A stretch of 64,000 nucleotides of DNA from Plasmodium coatneyi (taxonomy: Eukaryota > Apicomplexa > Aconoidasida > Haemosporida > Plasmodiidae), in the NCBI RefSeq assembly GCF_001680005.1, contig NC_033562.1, forward strand, positions 806,001 through 870,000, in the 5' to 3' direction. Shown one piece after another: positions 10,130-22,653 of the stretch (position 1 is the first letter of the stretch; the number at the start of each line of letters is the position of its first letter). Below the pieces are notes generated by a model, which worked only from the letters and a program-made list of their open reading frames with translations, had not been told where the DNA came from and ran no database searches. A program made the position numbers and the translations under genes.

Positions 10130-11227
10130 TGGGGGCAGCTATACGATAACAGAATGGTACGAATTTTCCGAAGGTGTGGCACACTCCTCCGTAGGAAGAC
10201 CCCCAAATGGGGATGACCGATTGTGTGCTTTTCTGGAGAGCATTTTCACCTTCCCTCGTTTTCCTCCCTGGGGCCAAATTGCAACATTCGCGCCCTGTAA
10301 GCCAAAAACATTTTTTTTTTTTTTTTTTTTTTAATTCAACAATTTGACACATAAACAGTGCACATCACGTAAGTCGGTTTGCGCTCCCACAGAATGTACA
10401 TAGCGCTTGGAGGAACTTACCCTCCCGCCTTCGCTTCAAAAGGATGACTTAAGAATGGGGAATTTTTAAAAATGGCGAAGCACCTGGCATGTACACATAT
10501 ACACATATGTACCCAACTAAGTCGACATACACGCATACAAAAACAGGCCTACCTAGGGAGATGCACACACACAAACACACACGTAACGTGCGCTGGTAGG
10601 TGGGTGAGTCAAAGTGGAGGTCACACAGTTGATAATGTTGTAGGGGCTGCGCGGCGTGCACGTAGGTGGGTGCAAACACATGGGTTATTTAAAAAAAAAT
10701 AAATAAATAATATAAAATAAAATATACACATATAGTTATATACATATGCAAGGAACCACTTTGTACTATCACTAAAACGACAAAGTGTTCCATTTAGGTG
10801 CGCGCAGCATTCACAAGGGGTACAAATAGGGGGTTGTTTGTTAGGTGGTTACTCGGTTGCTTGGATGGTTTGTTTGTTTGTTTTTTGGGTTATCTTTTCC
10901 GTTTTTTCCTCCTTCATTTTATAATTTTCACGCGTGCTTAATTTTTCCTCCATGCAAACAAACGCCGCACAAATGTGCCTGCTTTCGAATTCCTCTAGGG
11001 TGGTTCCACTTTTTCGTTTTGTATAACCCGATCGATACGCGTCCGCTCCTTTAATTATTGGATGACTTCCGGGGTGGCTCGGCAAAGCTGCGAAGTGGGC
11101 ACCACCGACGGTTGGCCAGCGTTAAGCTAGCATTACTCTAACAGTTTGATAACGGCTTATTGGCGGTTCATTGACGGTTTTTCCTTCCGATCCTCACTCC
11201 TACTACTGCTACCACTCCCACCTGCGC
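10130..11227. other. convergent intergenic region (PPPDE / DnaJ 3' flanks)
   Basis: No gene seen. It holds a T run at 10312-10332, an ACAC-rich stretch around 10565-10583, an AT-rich block at 10690-10730, and loosely repeated GACGGTT-like words at 11105-11185. Both neighbours end toward this region, so it should carry two 3' UTRs and polyadenylation sites. Confidence 0.55.
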
Positions 11228-12185
11228 TCACTTGGAGGTAAACCAGATGTACACGAATATAATGCCGAAGATCATCTGCATGGAGATGAACTCGAACCAG
11301 GACTTCTTCTGGTTCTTCTTGTCCTTGGTGTTCTTATTCTTCATCAATTCAAAGCAATTTTCAAGTAGACTCATTTGGTGCGAATCGAGGGTTAAGGCAA
11401 ACTCCTGCACATTTTCGCGCAGCTTATCGTCTGTATTATTTTGGTCCTTGGGGTCTTTTTTACCATCTTCCAAGCATTCCCTTTCGTCCTTCTGATCCTT
11501 GTCTTTTAATTTTGCCTGCGCATATTTAGCATCTTCAACAGCTTTCCTCATTTCCTGTAACTTGGAAACCAGCTGTTCTCCATTTTTCTTTAAATAGTTA
11601 GTCGATTCGATGACGTCATTTGATCTTTCGAAAACGATTCTGTTGGTGGCCAAAATGGATCGCATTAAATAAATCAACGTAGCATTTCTGTCTGTGTACG
11701 TGTACGCTGAGGAACATATGCTGATAAAAAAAACGATGGGGAATAACATCCTAAGTAATTTTATTTTCTCATATGGCAGTAGATATCCTATCGAGGGTAG
11801 CCAGTCGAATGTCGTGTCGTCTTCGATAAATCGGAACTGCAGCTCGAAGCAGAAGCTAGCTATGTTGTACACCAGAAATATCTTAAAAAAAAAAAAAAAA
11901 AATTATACACCCATGTATGTATGCAAAAGCAAGGACGGAAATGTCCCCACTGCACACATGGGATTGTTTGGTGGCAAATTACAACCCATGTGCGTGCCAC
12001 ACAGAATGACAACAAACACTCACTTGTCTTGCGAACACCAGTTTCCGTGGGTATGATAAAAAATATCCTATGATGAAAAACATGGTGTGCTGGACCAACG
12101 AAAGGCATATCAGCAGTGTGGCCGTATTGTCGTCAACTTCACCTGAACGGGAAAAGTAAAAGGGGAAAAATTATGCACACATGGC

Positions 12186-12217
<32 letters not shown>

Positions 12218-13127
12218 CTAGCTAGCTCGACGGTAAACGAATGTCCGATCTGTTATACACACAACTGGTGGTTAAATGCATCTCCCCTCAGACATTACCA
12301 TTCTTGTAGTCCCCGAATCGGTTGTAGTTGCTTCTCCTCACGTCGTCCGTCAAGACATCGTATGCCTGTTTTAACTTTATAAATGCGGAGTCGGCCGACT
12401 CGTCCGGGTTTTTGTCCTGCAAAGCGGGGGCGCAGTGGAGGTGATGTGGGAGTGAAGCGGTGCAAAATCAGTGACATGGGAAAGGGAAATACTCGGGCGA
12501 GAGTAAATGAGCACATGGGCACCTCGTCTTAATGACGCCCTTGGCCCACTCCCTCTCCCCATTCGCTCCTCCTTTGGACATAGCATGCATCCTTACGGGG
12601 TGATATATTTTCGCCGCCTGCCTGTAGGCGGTCTGTATTTCTTGCTTCGTTGCATTGGGCCTGATGTTCAAGTAGGTGTAGTAATTCTCCCTCTTCCAAG
12701 GTACTCCCTTGTATAGCAAGAAGGACAAAATTAAAACGTAGATGGCATATCCTGCGGAAAAAAAAAAAAATATACACGTGTACATATGTACATATGCAAA
12801 TGCATGGTCCTACACCGCCTGCATTTCCGACGCGACGGGATAAAATAAACCACGCCTCCAACACGGTTCTCGCTCATTTCCACACGTATTGTAACAAAAA
12901 AAAAAAAAAAAGGATGCGGGGAAGGGACAACTCAATCTCCTCCCCCTCCCATTTTCCAACGGCGAGCAGATGTGGGAACTCTGCACAATCGCACAACCCT
13001 CTAGCAGCTACGCATGATGTCTCTCCTCGTGCTTACTGAACTTTTGGAGAAATTTTATTTTATCGCTGTTGACTATTGTGACTCCAAAAGAAGCAATAAT
13101 AACTTGAAATATAATATCGTTTAGCAT
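11228..13127 (-). CDS. multi-pass membrane DnaJ (Hsp40) protein
   Basis: Five exons (13037-13127, 12597-12751, 12299-12416, 12024-12142, 11228-11881) join in frame to give 378 residues. Hydrophobic stretches at about residues 5-20 and 32-45 precede a J domain at about 53-118, starting ENYYTYLNIRPNAT. The HPD motif that stimulates Hsp70 ATPase (residues 81-83) is split by an intron between Pro and Asp. More hydrophobic segments follow: LLICLSLVQHTMFFIIGYFL, the start of exon 5, LLRMLFPIVFFISICSS and a last one at MIFGIIFVYIWF. A charged, Lys/Asp-rich helical region (about residues 265-340) lies between the last two. Likely role: recruiting an Hsp70 to an organelle membrane, plausibly the ER, where BiP from this window would be a candidate partner; that pairing is inference. 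Confidence 0.85.
12186..12227. repeat. A27 run followed by GCTA repeat
   Basis: An A run (12186-12212) is directly followed by GCTAGCTAGCTAGCT (12213-12227). It lies inside an intron of the DnaJ gene, between exons 3 and 4. Confidence 0.85.
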
Positions 13128-16100
13128 TTCTAAAATGATTTTTTTGTTTTATTTCACTGAATTTTGGGGGGTTCTAAGTTCTATCTTCTTCGGCAGTAGC
13201 TACTTGGGGTTAATCCCTGCCGGTCTCTATTCGCTTTTCCGCTTTTTCCGTTTTTCCCCTTTCCGCGTCGGGCACGTTCTTCAATGTCGAAGGTGATCTT
13301 TGCTCGTTTTCGAATTGAATAGGTGAGGAATTAGTGTTGGAACAATTTGCTGGTCATTATTCTAATTTACAAAAGGCGAAGGAGAAACTCCGCATCGTCA
13401 AAGGATGGAACATCAGGGGGGACATGAAGAAATACAACTGGGCAAAGTGTTCATACGAACGTACGAGCATACAAATAGGCAAGAAAAAAAGGCATATCAC
13501 AAACTGGCCTGTCAAAAAAGTTGTATAATAAAAGCATGTGGCTTATGACATAATCGCGCAATTGCTTGATCATTTATATAGCGGTATTCATCAATCGTTG
13601 CCGTGAATTGGTTTTCCTGCACATTGCCTGTGCACGGTTGGCCTATTTTGTGCGTTGGTTTAGCGGGTTTTTCCCTTATTGGCTGGTTATTTCCTATTTA
13701 GCTGATTTCACAGCTTTTCGGTTGGTGCATTGTTTCCTGGGTGGCGATTGTGCATCTTCCTCTTGTCAAATGCGTCATTTGACTTTCGGCGCAAGGATAT
13801 GGGGCACAAGCGAAATTTTTTTTTTTTTTTTTCCAAAAGAAAAAATAAAACGGGAGGGAAAACAAGTGAGGTTCGGGCTGGTTGCATATGGATAATGCAA
13901 CAATGCGCGAAGCATACGCAAGTGACTTTTTTTTCTTTTTTTTTTACCAGCATTAAGGAGTTAATAGTTGGTGAATAAAGCCCATTGGAGGAAAAACTCT
14001 GCGATGATTGCGAGGTTCTCCGAGTATGCCAAGCAGAAAGCAAACACGCATCACCCACACGAGCCATGCGAAATGCGTATGTAGTAACGTATATATAGGC
14101 TTAAGTAGGTTCGATGCGTAAGGCGTGAACGAGATGGCGGACAAATGGGAGCCCCGCGTGGAAGTTTAAAACCGGATAAGAAGGCATATTCCGACTGTTC
14201 GCATGAATAAAAAAGAGGTATAAAAAGAAAATATATATACTTATATATATGTGCACAGACATATGACTAGGGGAGTATTCGCGTAACCAGGCATTTCCAT
14301 GTCCTCTCGGTAGCACCCACGCGTAAACACAGTGACGAACGAGTTGCTCTTAAAAACGTGTTCATCGTTTCCGCTAACCCATCGTTCACGTAGCACACCC
14401 TTCAGCTACACCCCTCATTCTTTTTCTCACCAAACTGTGTTTGTCCGATTAGTATACATAAAGTGTTCATTCCCCCTTCCCTTTATGTCCCACTTTTTAC
14501 TTCTCCACTGTTGAAATAATGAACCCCTTGTGAGAAAAAAAAAAAAGAAAAGATACCCTCTTTTGAAAGCCAAGTGGAAGGGGGTGGCATCCCTTGTATG
14601 TGTACCCACATCGGAGGGGGAATGACCTTAAAGCGACGCCAATGTTAATAGGGTGGCGCATTCCTTCCCTGGGGGGAACTCCGCTGGCGAGCTTCACCAC
14701 AAAATGGACCCTACATTTATCCCCACGTGGCGACAACGAAGCAACGACGAATTATGTGGCCATTCCGTTCTACGATAAATGACATCACACGAATGAATGA
14801 ACATATTGGAAAAAAAAAAAAAAAAAAAAAAAAAAAGATTTTTATTTGTTTTTTAAACTGCTCTGGATGTACGGAGGGGAGAAGTCCATTTTGTTGTGCC
14901 GGCATGGAGAGCACGGAGCCGAAGTTGTGTGCACATTAAAGGGGAGTGCTCCCTAAATATACACAAATGTGTGTGACTGCTTGGGCAAAAAAAAAAAAAA
15001 AAAAAAAAAAAAAAGACCTCCCTTTTGATGTATCCCCCACGTGTGGAAATGCATTCCCACAAAAAATAGAAAATCGCAAAGGAGAAAAAGAGCAAAAGAG
15101 AAAAACTGCAGTATCGCGAAAGGGCAAAATGTTTTTACCTCCCACCTCTGTCCAGCACGTACTTCCCATGCGAACTGTCCCAAAAAGGGAAACCCGCATA
15201 GACATACACAAACCTATTGTAGCGCCGTAAGAAATGCACATAAAAGTTAATAGCATTTACACAAAGTGTGAAGCGAAGCGATTGCTGCGAACTCGCTATC
15301 TTTCCACGTCGCTTTTCCTCACGGTGAGACGCCACAGGACAGAAGTTATCTCATCAATTTTTCTTCCCATTTTATTTTCCTCAAAAAAGTTAGCTATCTC
15401 GGTTTGTACACGTCGGACACACTCCATCCATGGAGAAAAAGTAACGAGGATGGAATTATGAGAAAAAAAAAAAAAATAAAAACATTCATACATTTATACA
15501 TTTACACATTTCTCTTTCGCTTTTTCGCATACATATGCAGCTTCTACATTTTTCTCATCCGTTTTTTTTTTTTTTTTTTTTTCTTCTCTCACCCATTCTC
15601 CAAACATAATTTGTTCCCCATCTTGGGTTAAAAAAAAATAACATTCCAAAGTGGAAAGCGCTTAATCATTTTAATCAAGCAGACACATAGTTTTGTGTAT
15701 TCACGCGCAAATCCGCATTATGTCCACACACGTCAAAAACGCAGATTAAGAAAAGCCATATAAAGGACCTTCACGCGCAATACGTGTATCCTTATCTGAG
15801 TGAATATACATAAGAATACACAAATGTACATAGGAACACGTGTGTAGTTTTTATTTTATTATTATTTTTTTTTTTTTTTTTGTCTATCTCTCACCCACGG
15901 AATTGACATAGCAAGTGCGCTTTCGCAATATTGTTTGTATATACATTGAAAAAAAAAAAAAAAAAAAAGGGAAAAAGACCGGAAGGTGGAACGTACTACT
16001 CCCCCCATTTTGCTTCCACTCCATCTGTATAGAAGCAACACGTAAGACGAGAAAAAACAGAAGAAGAAGTATTCGAACCCGTAACGCAACAACCAGGTAA

Positions 16101-17436
16101 TGCGCAAAGGCTGCTCAAACACAACGATGATGTTTCGCCCCAACCCGTTTGCCGTGTTGCCCCAATGTACATACGCACTTTTTTACAACCCTTGATGTGA
16201 CCACCTTGAGCAAACTCCATCAAACTGGTAGGGTCAAGGTGAATGAGCATTCTTACTTACATACCCCCACGAGTTTATGCCGTCATCGCTGCCCAGACAC
16301 ATGTTGTCCCCCATTTTGTGCACTACAAAAATGCATGCGTGTTGTGACTTATGTCCCATTCCCACTGCCTACCCCCTGAGAGGAGAGTACATCACGAACG
16401 AGATAAAGAAGACCACCTTTGGTTCTCTTCCGTCGTAAGGTGCTATAATGTTATGCTTGAAGTGTGCTTCCTGCCAGTGACTCGCACGGCGTAGTCATCA
16501 TATGAATACCTTTCACTTTGCAAAAACGTTCGCACAAAATGAGAAAAGATCATTTAGGACGGCTGCGTAGTTGTTATTTACTCAGTGCGTGCGCGGGAAG
16601 GCAACCCTCATTCGCCCTTATGTATTCTCTTCATGACACATGATGAAAAAAAAACCCCAAAAAAAAAAAAAAAAAAAAAGAGAGTTAGGGGAGAGTTCCG
16701 TCAATATTTATGTATATACCATAGTGAGATATGCTTATCGCCAAATGTTAAGGTGAGTTCCCCCTCACGGGGTGGGATGGAAAGAATGCAGCATAGTCTG
16801 ATGACGCTTACCCCATCAATAACGCGTGGGTTACATGCGTAAATATATACCCAACTTAGTGAAAACAAATGAATGAGGGCGTTTCTCCAAGGAGGTTGCA
16901 ACGTAGTTGTTGGCCACGAGGAGGGGAAAACAAGCTCATTCTGCGTATATATAAGATTAAGTCTCGTTTATGCTTGCATAGGGCTTAGTCCCATTTGCTC
17001 CTACATATGCCTCATTGGTTTAGTGGGCACAACGGGTTCTTTCCTGGTTGAGCCACCTGCCCCCCACCCTTTCTTGCGTTTTTTTCGCGGGAATTACTAC
17101 CTGTAAAAGGGCGAAAAACACTTATGCACTGCTCACATATGAGGCTTAGTTAACATGTTGAAATGACACTTTTCTGGGCCCACATTTGTAGTGCCATTAC
17201 GCCGTAGCCGCCCCGAAACCGATCCTAACCGTGCCTGCAGCGCCGAAGCGACATGGGCGGTATTTCATTTTGAGGCTTGCCACGAATTTACTTACCTTGA
17301 CGCATACATATTATATATGCAAAAGCTTATGCATACTACATATATATATATAATATATATACGTGCATATACATTTGTATATACATGCGCATTGTTTGTG
17401 AGTACCGCATTATACGCAAGCCCCGTGGAATCATTT

Positions 17437-17474
<38 letters not shown>

Positions 17475-17863
17475 CTACCTCGCATTGAAAAAAATATGAA
17501 GCATTTATTTTGTTTTTTACCCCCATATCATATGCTGCAAAATATGAACGTTCATTTTCGCACCGTGTTTGTAGCTTGGTTACTTTCCCCCCCATTTGCT
17601 TCTTTATTTTATATGCTTTATTTTTCTTTCTTTAATTTAATCATTATTGTGGCAAAGCGAAACGCTAGTTCCCTTTCCCCACTTATATTGTGTTTCCCAT
17701 TTAAGTGATCATCGCGAGAATTCATCTGATGCGTATGAATACGTATCTCCATTGACTTGCTTACATAATAGGTACATACTTACATGCGTATGTAACAATA
17801 TACGTGCAGTTATAGGTAGATTTTTTCACCCTTAGCAGAACAAATTACCTTGAGAAGGCAAAA
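13128..17863. other. long divergent intergenic region (DnaJ / NAP)
   Basis: This 4.7 kb region lies between two divergent start codons and must contain both promoters and 5' UTRs. Open stretches here are short, low-complexity and without exon signals I trust. Visible content: C/T-rich sequence at 13210-13265, long A or T runs (about 13817-13832, 14811-14836, 14988-15014, 15559-15582, 15866-15881, 15950-15968, 16661-16679, 17439-17472), and an AT dinucleotide stretch at 17339-17361. I see no RNA gene. Confidence 0.55.
17339..17361. repeat. AT dinucleotide repeat
   Basis: An interrupted (AT)n tract lies in the NAP upstream region, about 500 bases before the ATG. Confidence 0.8.
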
Positions 17864-19191
17864 ATGAAGAGAGATCGCTCCGAGAATTCAGTTGAAAATG
17901 CATCCGACCCTAAGCATTCGTAAGTTTGACTTCCATGGTCCTGCTTTGCGCGGGGCACAAATTGGTGCGTCCCCCTGCCAGACGTTTTTATGCGCCTTCC
18001 ATAATGCCCATATGCGGAATGGACCCCCAAACCAATTGGGTGAAGGAAGCCCTTGGGGAGGGTCTAGTTTACGAAAAAACGCAGATAATCGTCCTCCGTG
18101 TTAGCGCGAGACAGCTGTGGAGGAAACACGTTGGGGATGAAGTGTCGTGGAGTATCGCCCCCCACGTGACCGTCCACCAGTTACATTTCGCATGCGTGAC
18201 GATAGAGTGATCGCCCCGATGGTGAACCATATGATGACCCATTTTGTTTTACCCCCTTTCTGCAGAAAAATTGAGAACGATGACCCCCTGATACCGTTCA
18301 TGAAGGATTTCGAAGACAGTAAGAATTTTTTTCCTTTATAATCCCCATGAGGGGGGCGCTGCGTAATACGCATTCCTGACTGAGTCGTTTAAACAGTTGC
18401 ACATACCCTTCATTTCCCTTTTTCCCCCTCTAATTGCAGTCCAAAAGGACATCGAGCAGTTGGACATAAAATGTGCGCATGAGCAGATGAACATCCAGAA
18501 GCAGTATGATGAGAAGAAGAAGCCTTTGTTCGAAAAGCGAGATGAGATAATTGAGAAGGTGCCCGGGTTCTGGGCTAACACCCTGAGGAAGCATCCTGCA
18601 TTAAGCGATATAGTGCCCGAGGATATAGATATTTTAAACTGCCTCGTAAAATTAGATCTGAAGGATAATATGGACAACAATGGCTCCTACAAAATTACCT
18701 TCACCTTTAATGAAAAGGCAAAGGAGTACATGGAGCCGCTAACTTTAGTAAAGCATGTCACCTTCGACAACAATCAGGAGAAGGTAGTTGAGTGTACCAG
18801 AATTAAGTGGAAGGATGGAAAGAATCCCATAGCAGCTGTGTCGAACAATAGATCCGACTTAGACAACGAAATGCCAAAATGGTCTATCTTCGAATGGTTC
18901 ACCACGGAAGAATTACAAGATAAACCAGATGTAGGGGAATTGATAAGAAGAGAAATTTGGCACAATCCCTTATCCTACTATCTTGGCTTAGAAGACTTTG
19001 ATGACTTCGATGAAGACTTCGACGAAGAGTTTGATGATGAGGACGATGAGGATGACGAGGAAGATGATGAAGAGGATGAGGAAGATGAGGAGGATGAGGA
19101 AGACGAGGACGATAAGGACGACGATGATGAGAAAGATGATGACGATATGGATGGAGATGATGATGGGAAGGAGGACGAGAATGATGACTAG
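17864..19191 (+). CDS. NAP: nucleosome assembly protein (NAP/SET family)
   Basis: Three exons, 17864-17919, 18266-18318 and 18440-19191, with GTAAGT, GTAAGA and CAG borders, encode 286 residues. After a short leader (MKRDRSENSVENASD) comes the long dimerisation helix (about residues 35-75, IQKDIEQLDIKCAHEQMNIQ onward) and the NAP fold. Family landmarks are PGFWANTLRKHP, the strand GSYKITFTFNEKA, the IKWKDGKNP loop and the basic-aromatic stretch SIFEWFT. From about residue 215 the chain is almost only Asp and Glu (about 70 residues), the acidic tail that shields histones. NAP proteins carry H2A-H2B (and H3-H4) between cytosol and chromatin. From memory this matches the P. falciparum NAP next to GCS. 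It converges on GCS, with only 383 bases between the stops. Confidence 0.95.
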
Positions 19192-19418
19192 GGGGGGTTC
19201 TTATTATTATTCTTCTTGTTGGCTACACCACCCCAATGTGCCATGTACCTATCCAAGTCATCAGCGCGCACATTCTTCCCATTCCTTGCACTCCTCACCG
19301 GTGCCTTTTATGTAGGCCCTTTTTTTCGCATCTCCAATTTTTTCCACCTTTTTTTTTTATCGCGTTTCTACGATTTACGAAATTCACACACATGTCACTT
19401 CGTTCTTTATGGAAACTA

Positions 19419-19453
<35 letters not shown>

Positions 19454-19574
19454 AAAAAAAAAAAAAAGGATTCATTTGGAAAGGAATCCGCGTCATGGGG
19501 GAGGGAAAAGTGGTGCAGTTACGGGGGGTAAAAATAAACGCAACCAGGATGCTACAATATACGCAGCCCCCGCA
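19192..19574. other. short convergent intergenic region (NAP / GCS)
   Basis: Both genes end here. It contains A-rich runs at 19422-19450 and 19454-19467 and nothing gene-like. The 3' UTRs of the two transcripts may overlap. Confidence 0.6.
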
Positions 19575-22553
19575 TTAGGCACTCAGCTGGTAGAGCTTCT
19601 TCCCAAACTCCAGCGTGTTGTTATCCATGGACTCCTCACCGTAGCTGCGACGCGTACCGGTGTAGTAATCCTTACCCTCCTTAATGGCCTCGCTGAGCAG
19701 CAAATACTGTGTGTAGTCCTCCCCGGAGATGAACTTATAAGCCAAGCTCTTCACATATTGACTTTCATTAATTTGCCGCAAATCACTTTTAATTCTTTCC
19801 TTGTAAGGGTCCACAAACACGCCCAGCAGTTCCTGCGGGATGATAAGCCCCTTCCCTATATCAGCTATGAGCTTACAAATATCATAATTTATCCTGCTAT
19901 TGATGTAGGAGTCCTTCTCATACGCTGGGTGGTTTAAAATGAAGTTTCTCAAGTAGGCGGCACCTGTACATATTTTTCCAGCACATCTTTGCTTCACAAA
20001 TTCTATGTATTCATCTATTTTGTTCTTAGCTGCATGGGAAAGTTGCCCTTCACGGAACTGCTCCTCAATGTACTTGGAGCATAGGAAGAAAATGCCATTG
20101 TGTTCGTTAAAAAAAATATCATATAAGGTCTTCTCCTCCACTTGATTATCCTCCGTGTCGTATGTTAGATCTCTCCTGAAGTAGAATTTTTCCTTAAAAA
20201 TGGCATCCCTATTAGCGGAACGGAAAAGGTTTTCCTCCAACATCGACATGGGAATGTAAAGGTTCAACCTTTCCTTTAGGATAAATTTGGACAACACCAT
20301 AATTAGCGTAACGACTGAGGCGTTTTCAAAGTCGGTGATCTGAATGTCTGGCGTGCGAAATTCTACTCTCCATCCTATGGAACTTGGCCCGTTGCCGTGG
20401 TTGTTCAGGATGGGGGGCGGCTTAAACCGAACGCTGTTCCAGTTGGTGCTTTGGAAATTTTCAAAGTGCTGATGAGAGGACAACACCGTCTCTTCGTAGT
20501 CCTCCAGAAAGTTGAAATCGTCGCTGAGGTACACGCTGTTCATGGGGTTTCCGTCCAACCTACTGGCGCCAGAAGCGGCGGAATCTACTCCCATGTCGGA
20601 ACCCACCTTACTCATCCTCCCCTCAATTGACTGTATATCCTTCTCACTGTAGGACCCCTCAAAAACCACGATGGGGTCCCTAACAAAAAGAGACGCAACA
20701 TGTCTAGCTAAAAAATCATCCACATTTTCTTTCACCAATTTATCATACACATTCTTATCCAACACCACATCTATGTCGTTATAGAAATGGTAGTTCTTCC
20801 TAAGTGGCAATTCATTAGAAATGTACAAAGATATTCCTGAATATCTTGGCTTCGATAGGTAGGATAGTTCCTCCTCTGTTCTACAGTCAACAGAGTTTGA
20901 TATGACTCTCCATCGAGTATCCGTCTCGGTGAGAAATCCTCCTAAATATGGGGTGCACGCCGTTAGGGCTAGGAACAAGGGCGCGATAACAGCTAGCTGG
21001 TCATATAAATACTTCGCGTCATCAATAGTTGGAAAGGACATGGTCACTTGCTGACAACACATGCTCATTCCGAAGAACATTGCATCTAGGTAAACATAAT
21101 TTTTAATTGGGTTCTTGCACTTTTCTGAGTACTCCTGGATAAACTTGCGGTCGTACACGTAGATGTGGTCCTTCACATCGTCCAGGTTGCTGAACAGACT
21201 ATTCTTTATCACTTCATTCATTAGGCTGGCTGGCGCGGGGAGGGCGTCCTCCGGGTAGGGATCCTCCGACGCTTCTACCACTGCTGGAGACGTCACATCT
21301 CCACTTGGAGGCAAATCCGACTGGACCGATTCTACTCTCTTTCTGTTCGTCATAGACTTGTTCCAAATCAAGTGCTCATCGAGGACGTACTTTTTCTTAA
21401 TTTTCTTGAAAAGTCTTCTGTCCGTTTTATCCAGAGAGTGTTCCCACCTGGGCATCTTCTCTGTGTTCTCATCTTTGTATATCTCGTTAAATGAAATGAC
21501 TTTCGTCCCCCGTCGTTTTCTTATATTCTTAGTGAGAGTGACATACCTGGCGTGTGGACTGATCACCATGTCGGTGACGAGGCAGCTGTTGCTGTAGTTC
21601 CTTGTCTGCTCAGGTTTGAACAGGTCACATTCGAAGAGGAGGTTTTCCTTGGCCTCGTTGATGAAGATGGGTTGGTTCGGTGTGGTCGCCTGACTGGTCA
21701 GGTTTGATTCATTCGATTGGTCAGCCTGGTCTGGTTGGTCTGCCTGATCTGGCTGATCCGCCTGATCCGCGCTGCCCACTTCGTCCTCGCACATTTCTTG
21801 CATCAACGAGTCGTCATTCTTCTGGGCAATCACATCCGAGTTTACAAACTGGGTAGACTTACCCTCGTCTGCATACGTCTGTGAGCTATCATTGAGTGTT
21901 ATTTTGTATTCTCCCTGCGTGATGACTTGTTTGACCATCTCGCCCTGTCCCTTTTGCCCTTCCTTTTGATTAACATGTTCCCTTGTTGGCGTCTCCAAGG
22001 TGTCTCCACCTGAACCAACACCTTTCCCCCTGTCACCCTTCCTCTTCCCCGTTTCTTGAGTAATTCTTTTGGCCATAAGGAGGCTATTCTCTAGTAGTGA
22101 ATTTGGGAAGCATGGCAAAGTGATGGCCCGCACTCCCGCAATAGCACTGAGAACATTGTTCAGTTTTATTCTCCTTATGCGCATGGAATCTTCAACAAAG
22201 GGTGAAGAATTTATATCAAATTTAAACGGAACGGAAGGTGTCCCTTCAATGGTGAAGGAAGAATATTCTGGAGTCCAATGAGATCCATACTCACAATAGG
22301 TAACACTTTCTAGGTTCATCATTTCATCAATCAAATCTGTTGCACATAAAAGCGCAGAAGATTCTTTCAAATTTTCATCATTGCAAATAACGATGTATTC
22401 TATTTCGTCCCCAAACATGATGTTCTCGTCCACTCGGTCTTTGTTACATTTGTACGTATGAACAAATTGTAGTATGCCATATAACCTGATTAGTGATTTT
22501 ACTTTTTGCACATCCTCCCAACTTAATGGAGTTCCAATTTTGAGGAATCCCAT
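19575..22553 (-). CDS. GCS: gamma-glutamylcysteine synthetase (glutamate-cysteine ligase)
   Basis: A single exon of 992 residues. The enzyme joins glutamate and cysteine using ATP, the first and limiting step of glutathione synthesis, in the cytosol. Eukaryotic GCS landmarks are clear: the N-terminal LSWEDVQKVKSLIRLYGI, the FGDEIEYIVI strand with acidic metal ligands, the Cys-containing motif YLDAMFFGMSMCCQQVT, LTACTPYLGGFLTETDTRW, and GWRVEFRTPDIQITDFENA near the C-terminus. The chain is much longer than the human catalytic subunit (637 residues) because of Plasmodium inserts. One insert at about residues 170-310 is polar and contains repeated QADQPD units; another lies at about 395-440. No signal peptide. 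Divergent from the dihydrouridine synthase gene, with 3.9 kb between starts. Confidence 0.96.
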   Translation of the reverse strand: MGFLKIGTPLSWEDVQKVKSLIRLYGILQFVHTYKCNKDRVDENIMFGDEIEYIVICNDENLKESSALLCATDLIDEMMNLESVTYCEYGSHWTPEYSSFTIEGTPSVPFKFDINSSPFVEDSMRIRRIKLNNVLSAIAGVRAITLPCFPNSLLENSLLMAKRITQETGKRKGDRGKGVGSGGDTLETPTREHVNQKEGQKGQGEMVKQVITQGEYKITLNDSSQTYADEGKSTQFVNSDVIAQKNDDSLMQEMCEDEVGSADQADQPDQADQPDQADQSNESNLTSQATTPNQPIFINEAKENLLFECDLFKPEQTRNYSNSCLVTDMVISPHARYVTLTKNIRKRRGTKVISFNEIYKDENTEKMPRWEHSLDKTDRRLFKKIKKKYVLDEHLIWNKSMTNRKRVESVQSDLPPSGDVTSPAVVEASEDPYPEDALPAPASLMNEVIKNSLFSNLDDVKDHIYVYDRKFIQEYSEKCKNPIKNYVYLDAMFFGMSMCCQQVTMSFPTIDDAKYLYDQLAVIAPLFLALTACTPYLGGFLTETDTRWRVISNSVDCRTEEELSYLSKPRYSGISLYISNELPLRKNYHFYNDIDVVLDKNVYDKLVKENVDDFLARHVASLFVRDPIVVFEGSYSEKDIQSIEGRMSKVGSDMGVDSAASGASRLDGNPMNSVYLSDDFNFLEDYEETVLSSHQHFENFQSTNWNSVRFKPPPILNNHGNGPSSIGWRVEFRTPDIQITDFENASVVTLIMVLSKFILKERLNLYIPMSMLEENLFRSANRDAIFKEKFYFRRDLTYDTEDNQVEEKTLYDIFFNEHNGIFFLCSKYIEEQFREGQLSHAAKNKIDEYIEFVKQRCAGKICTGAAYLRNFILNHPAYEKDSYINSRINYDICKLIADIGKGLIIPQELLGVFVDPYKERIKSDLRQINESQYVKSLAYKFISGEDYTQYLLLSEAIKEGKDYYTGTRRSYGEESMDNNTLEFGKKLYQLSA

Positions 22554-22645
22554 TTTGTCCTTTATTTTTTAGAAAGTTTTGTTTCGGAAAGGAGTCAATT
22601 TTTATGTATACCACAACTTGATCGATCGGTTTTTATTTTTTTCCA

Positions 22646-22653
22646 TGCATGCA
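22646..22653. promoter_or_regulatory. TGCATGCA palindrome upstream of GCS (possible ApiAP2 site)
   Basis: A perfect TGCATGCA lies 93 bases upstream of the GCS start, with a second copy at 23351-23358. This octamer is a known binding preference of Plasmodium ApiAP2 factors (AP2-EXP type). Binding here is inference. Confidence 0.35.

Noticed and set aside
16060..16090. tRNA-like T-arm word (GGTTCGAATAC on the minus strand)
   Set aside because: The flanking five bases do not pair and no acceptor or anticodon arm is found nearby. A similar word at 25796 also fails.
19236..19937. Plus-strand open frame running into GCS
   Set aside because: Its second half is the antisense of GCS, and its first half is poly-Lys from an A run.
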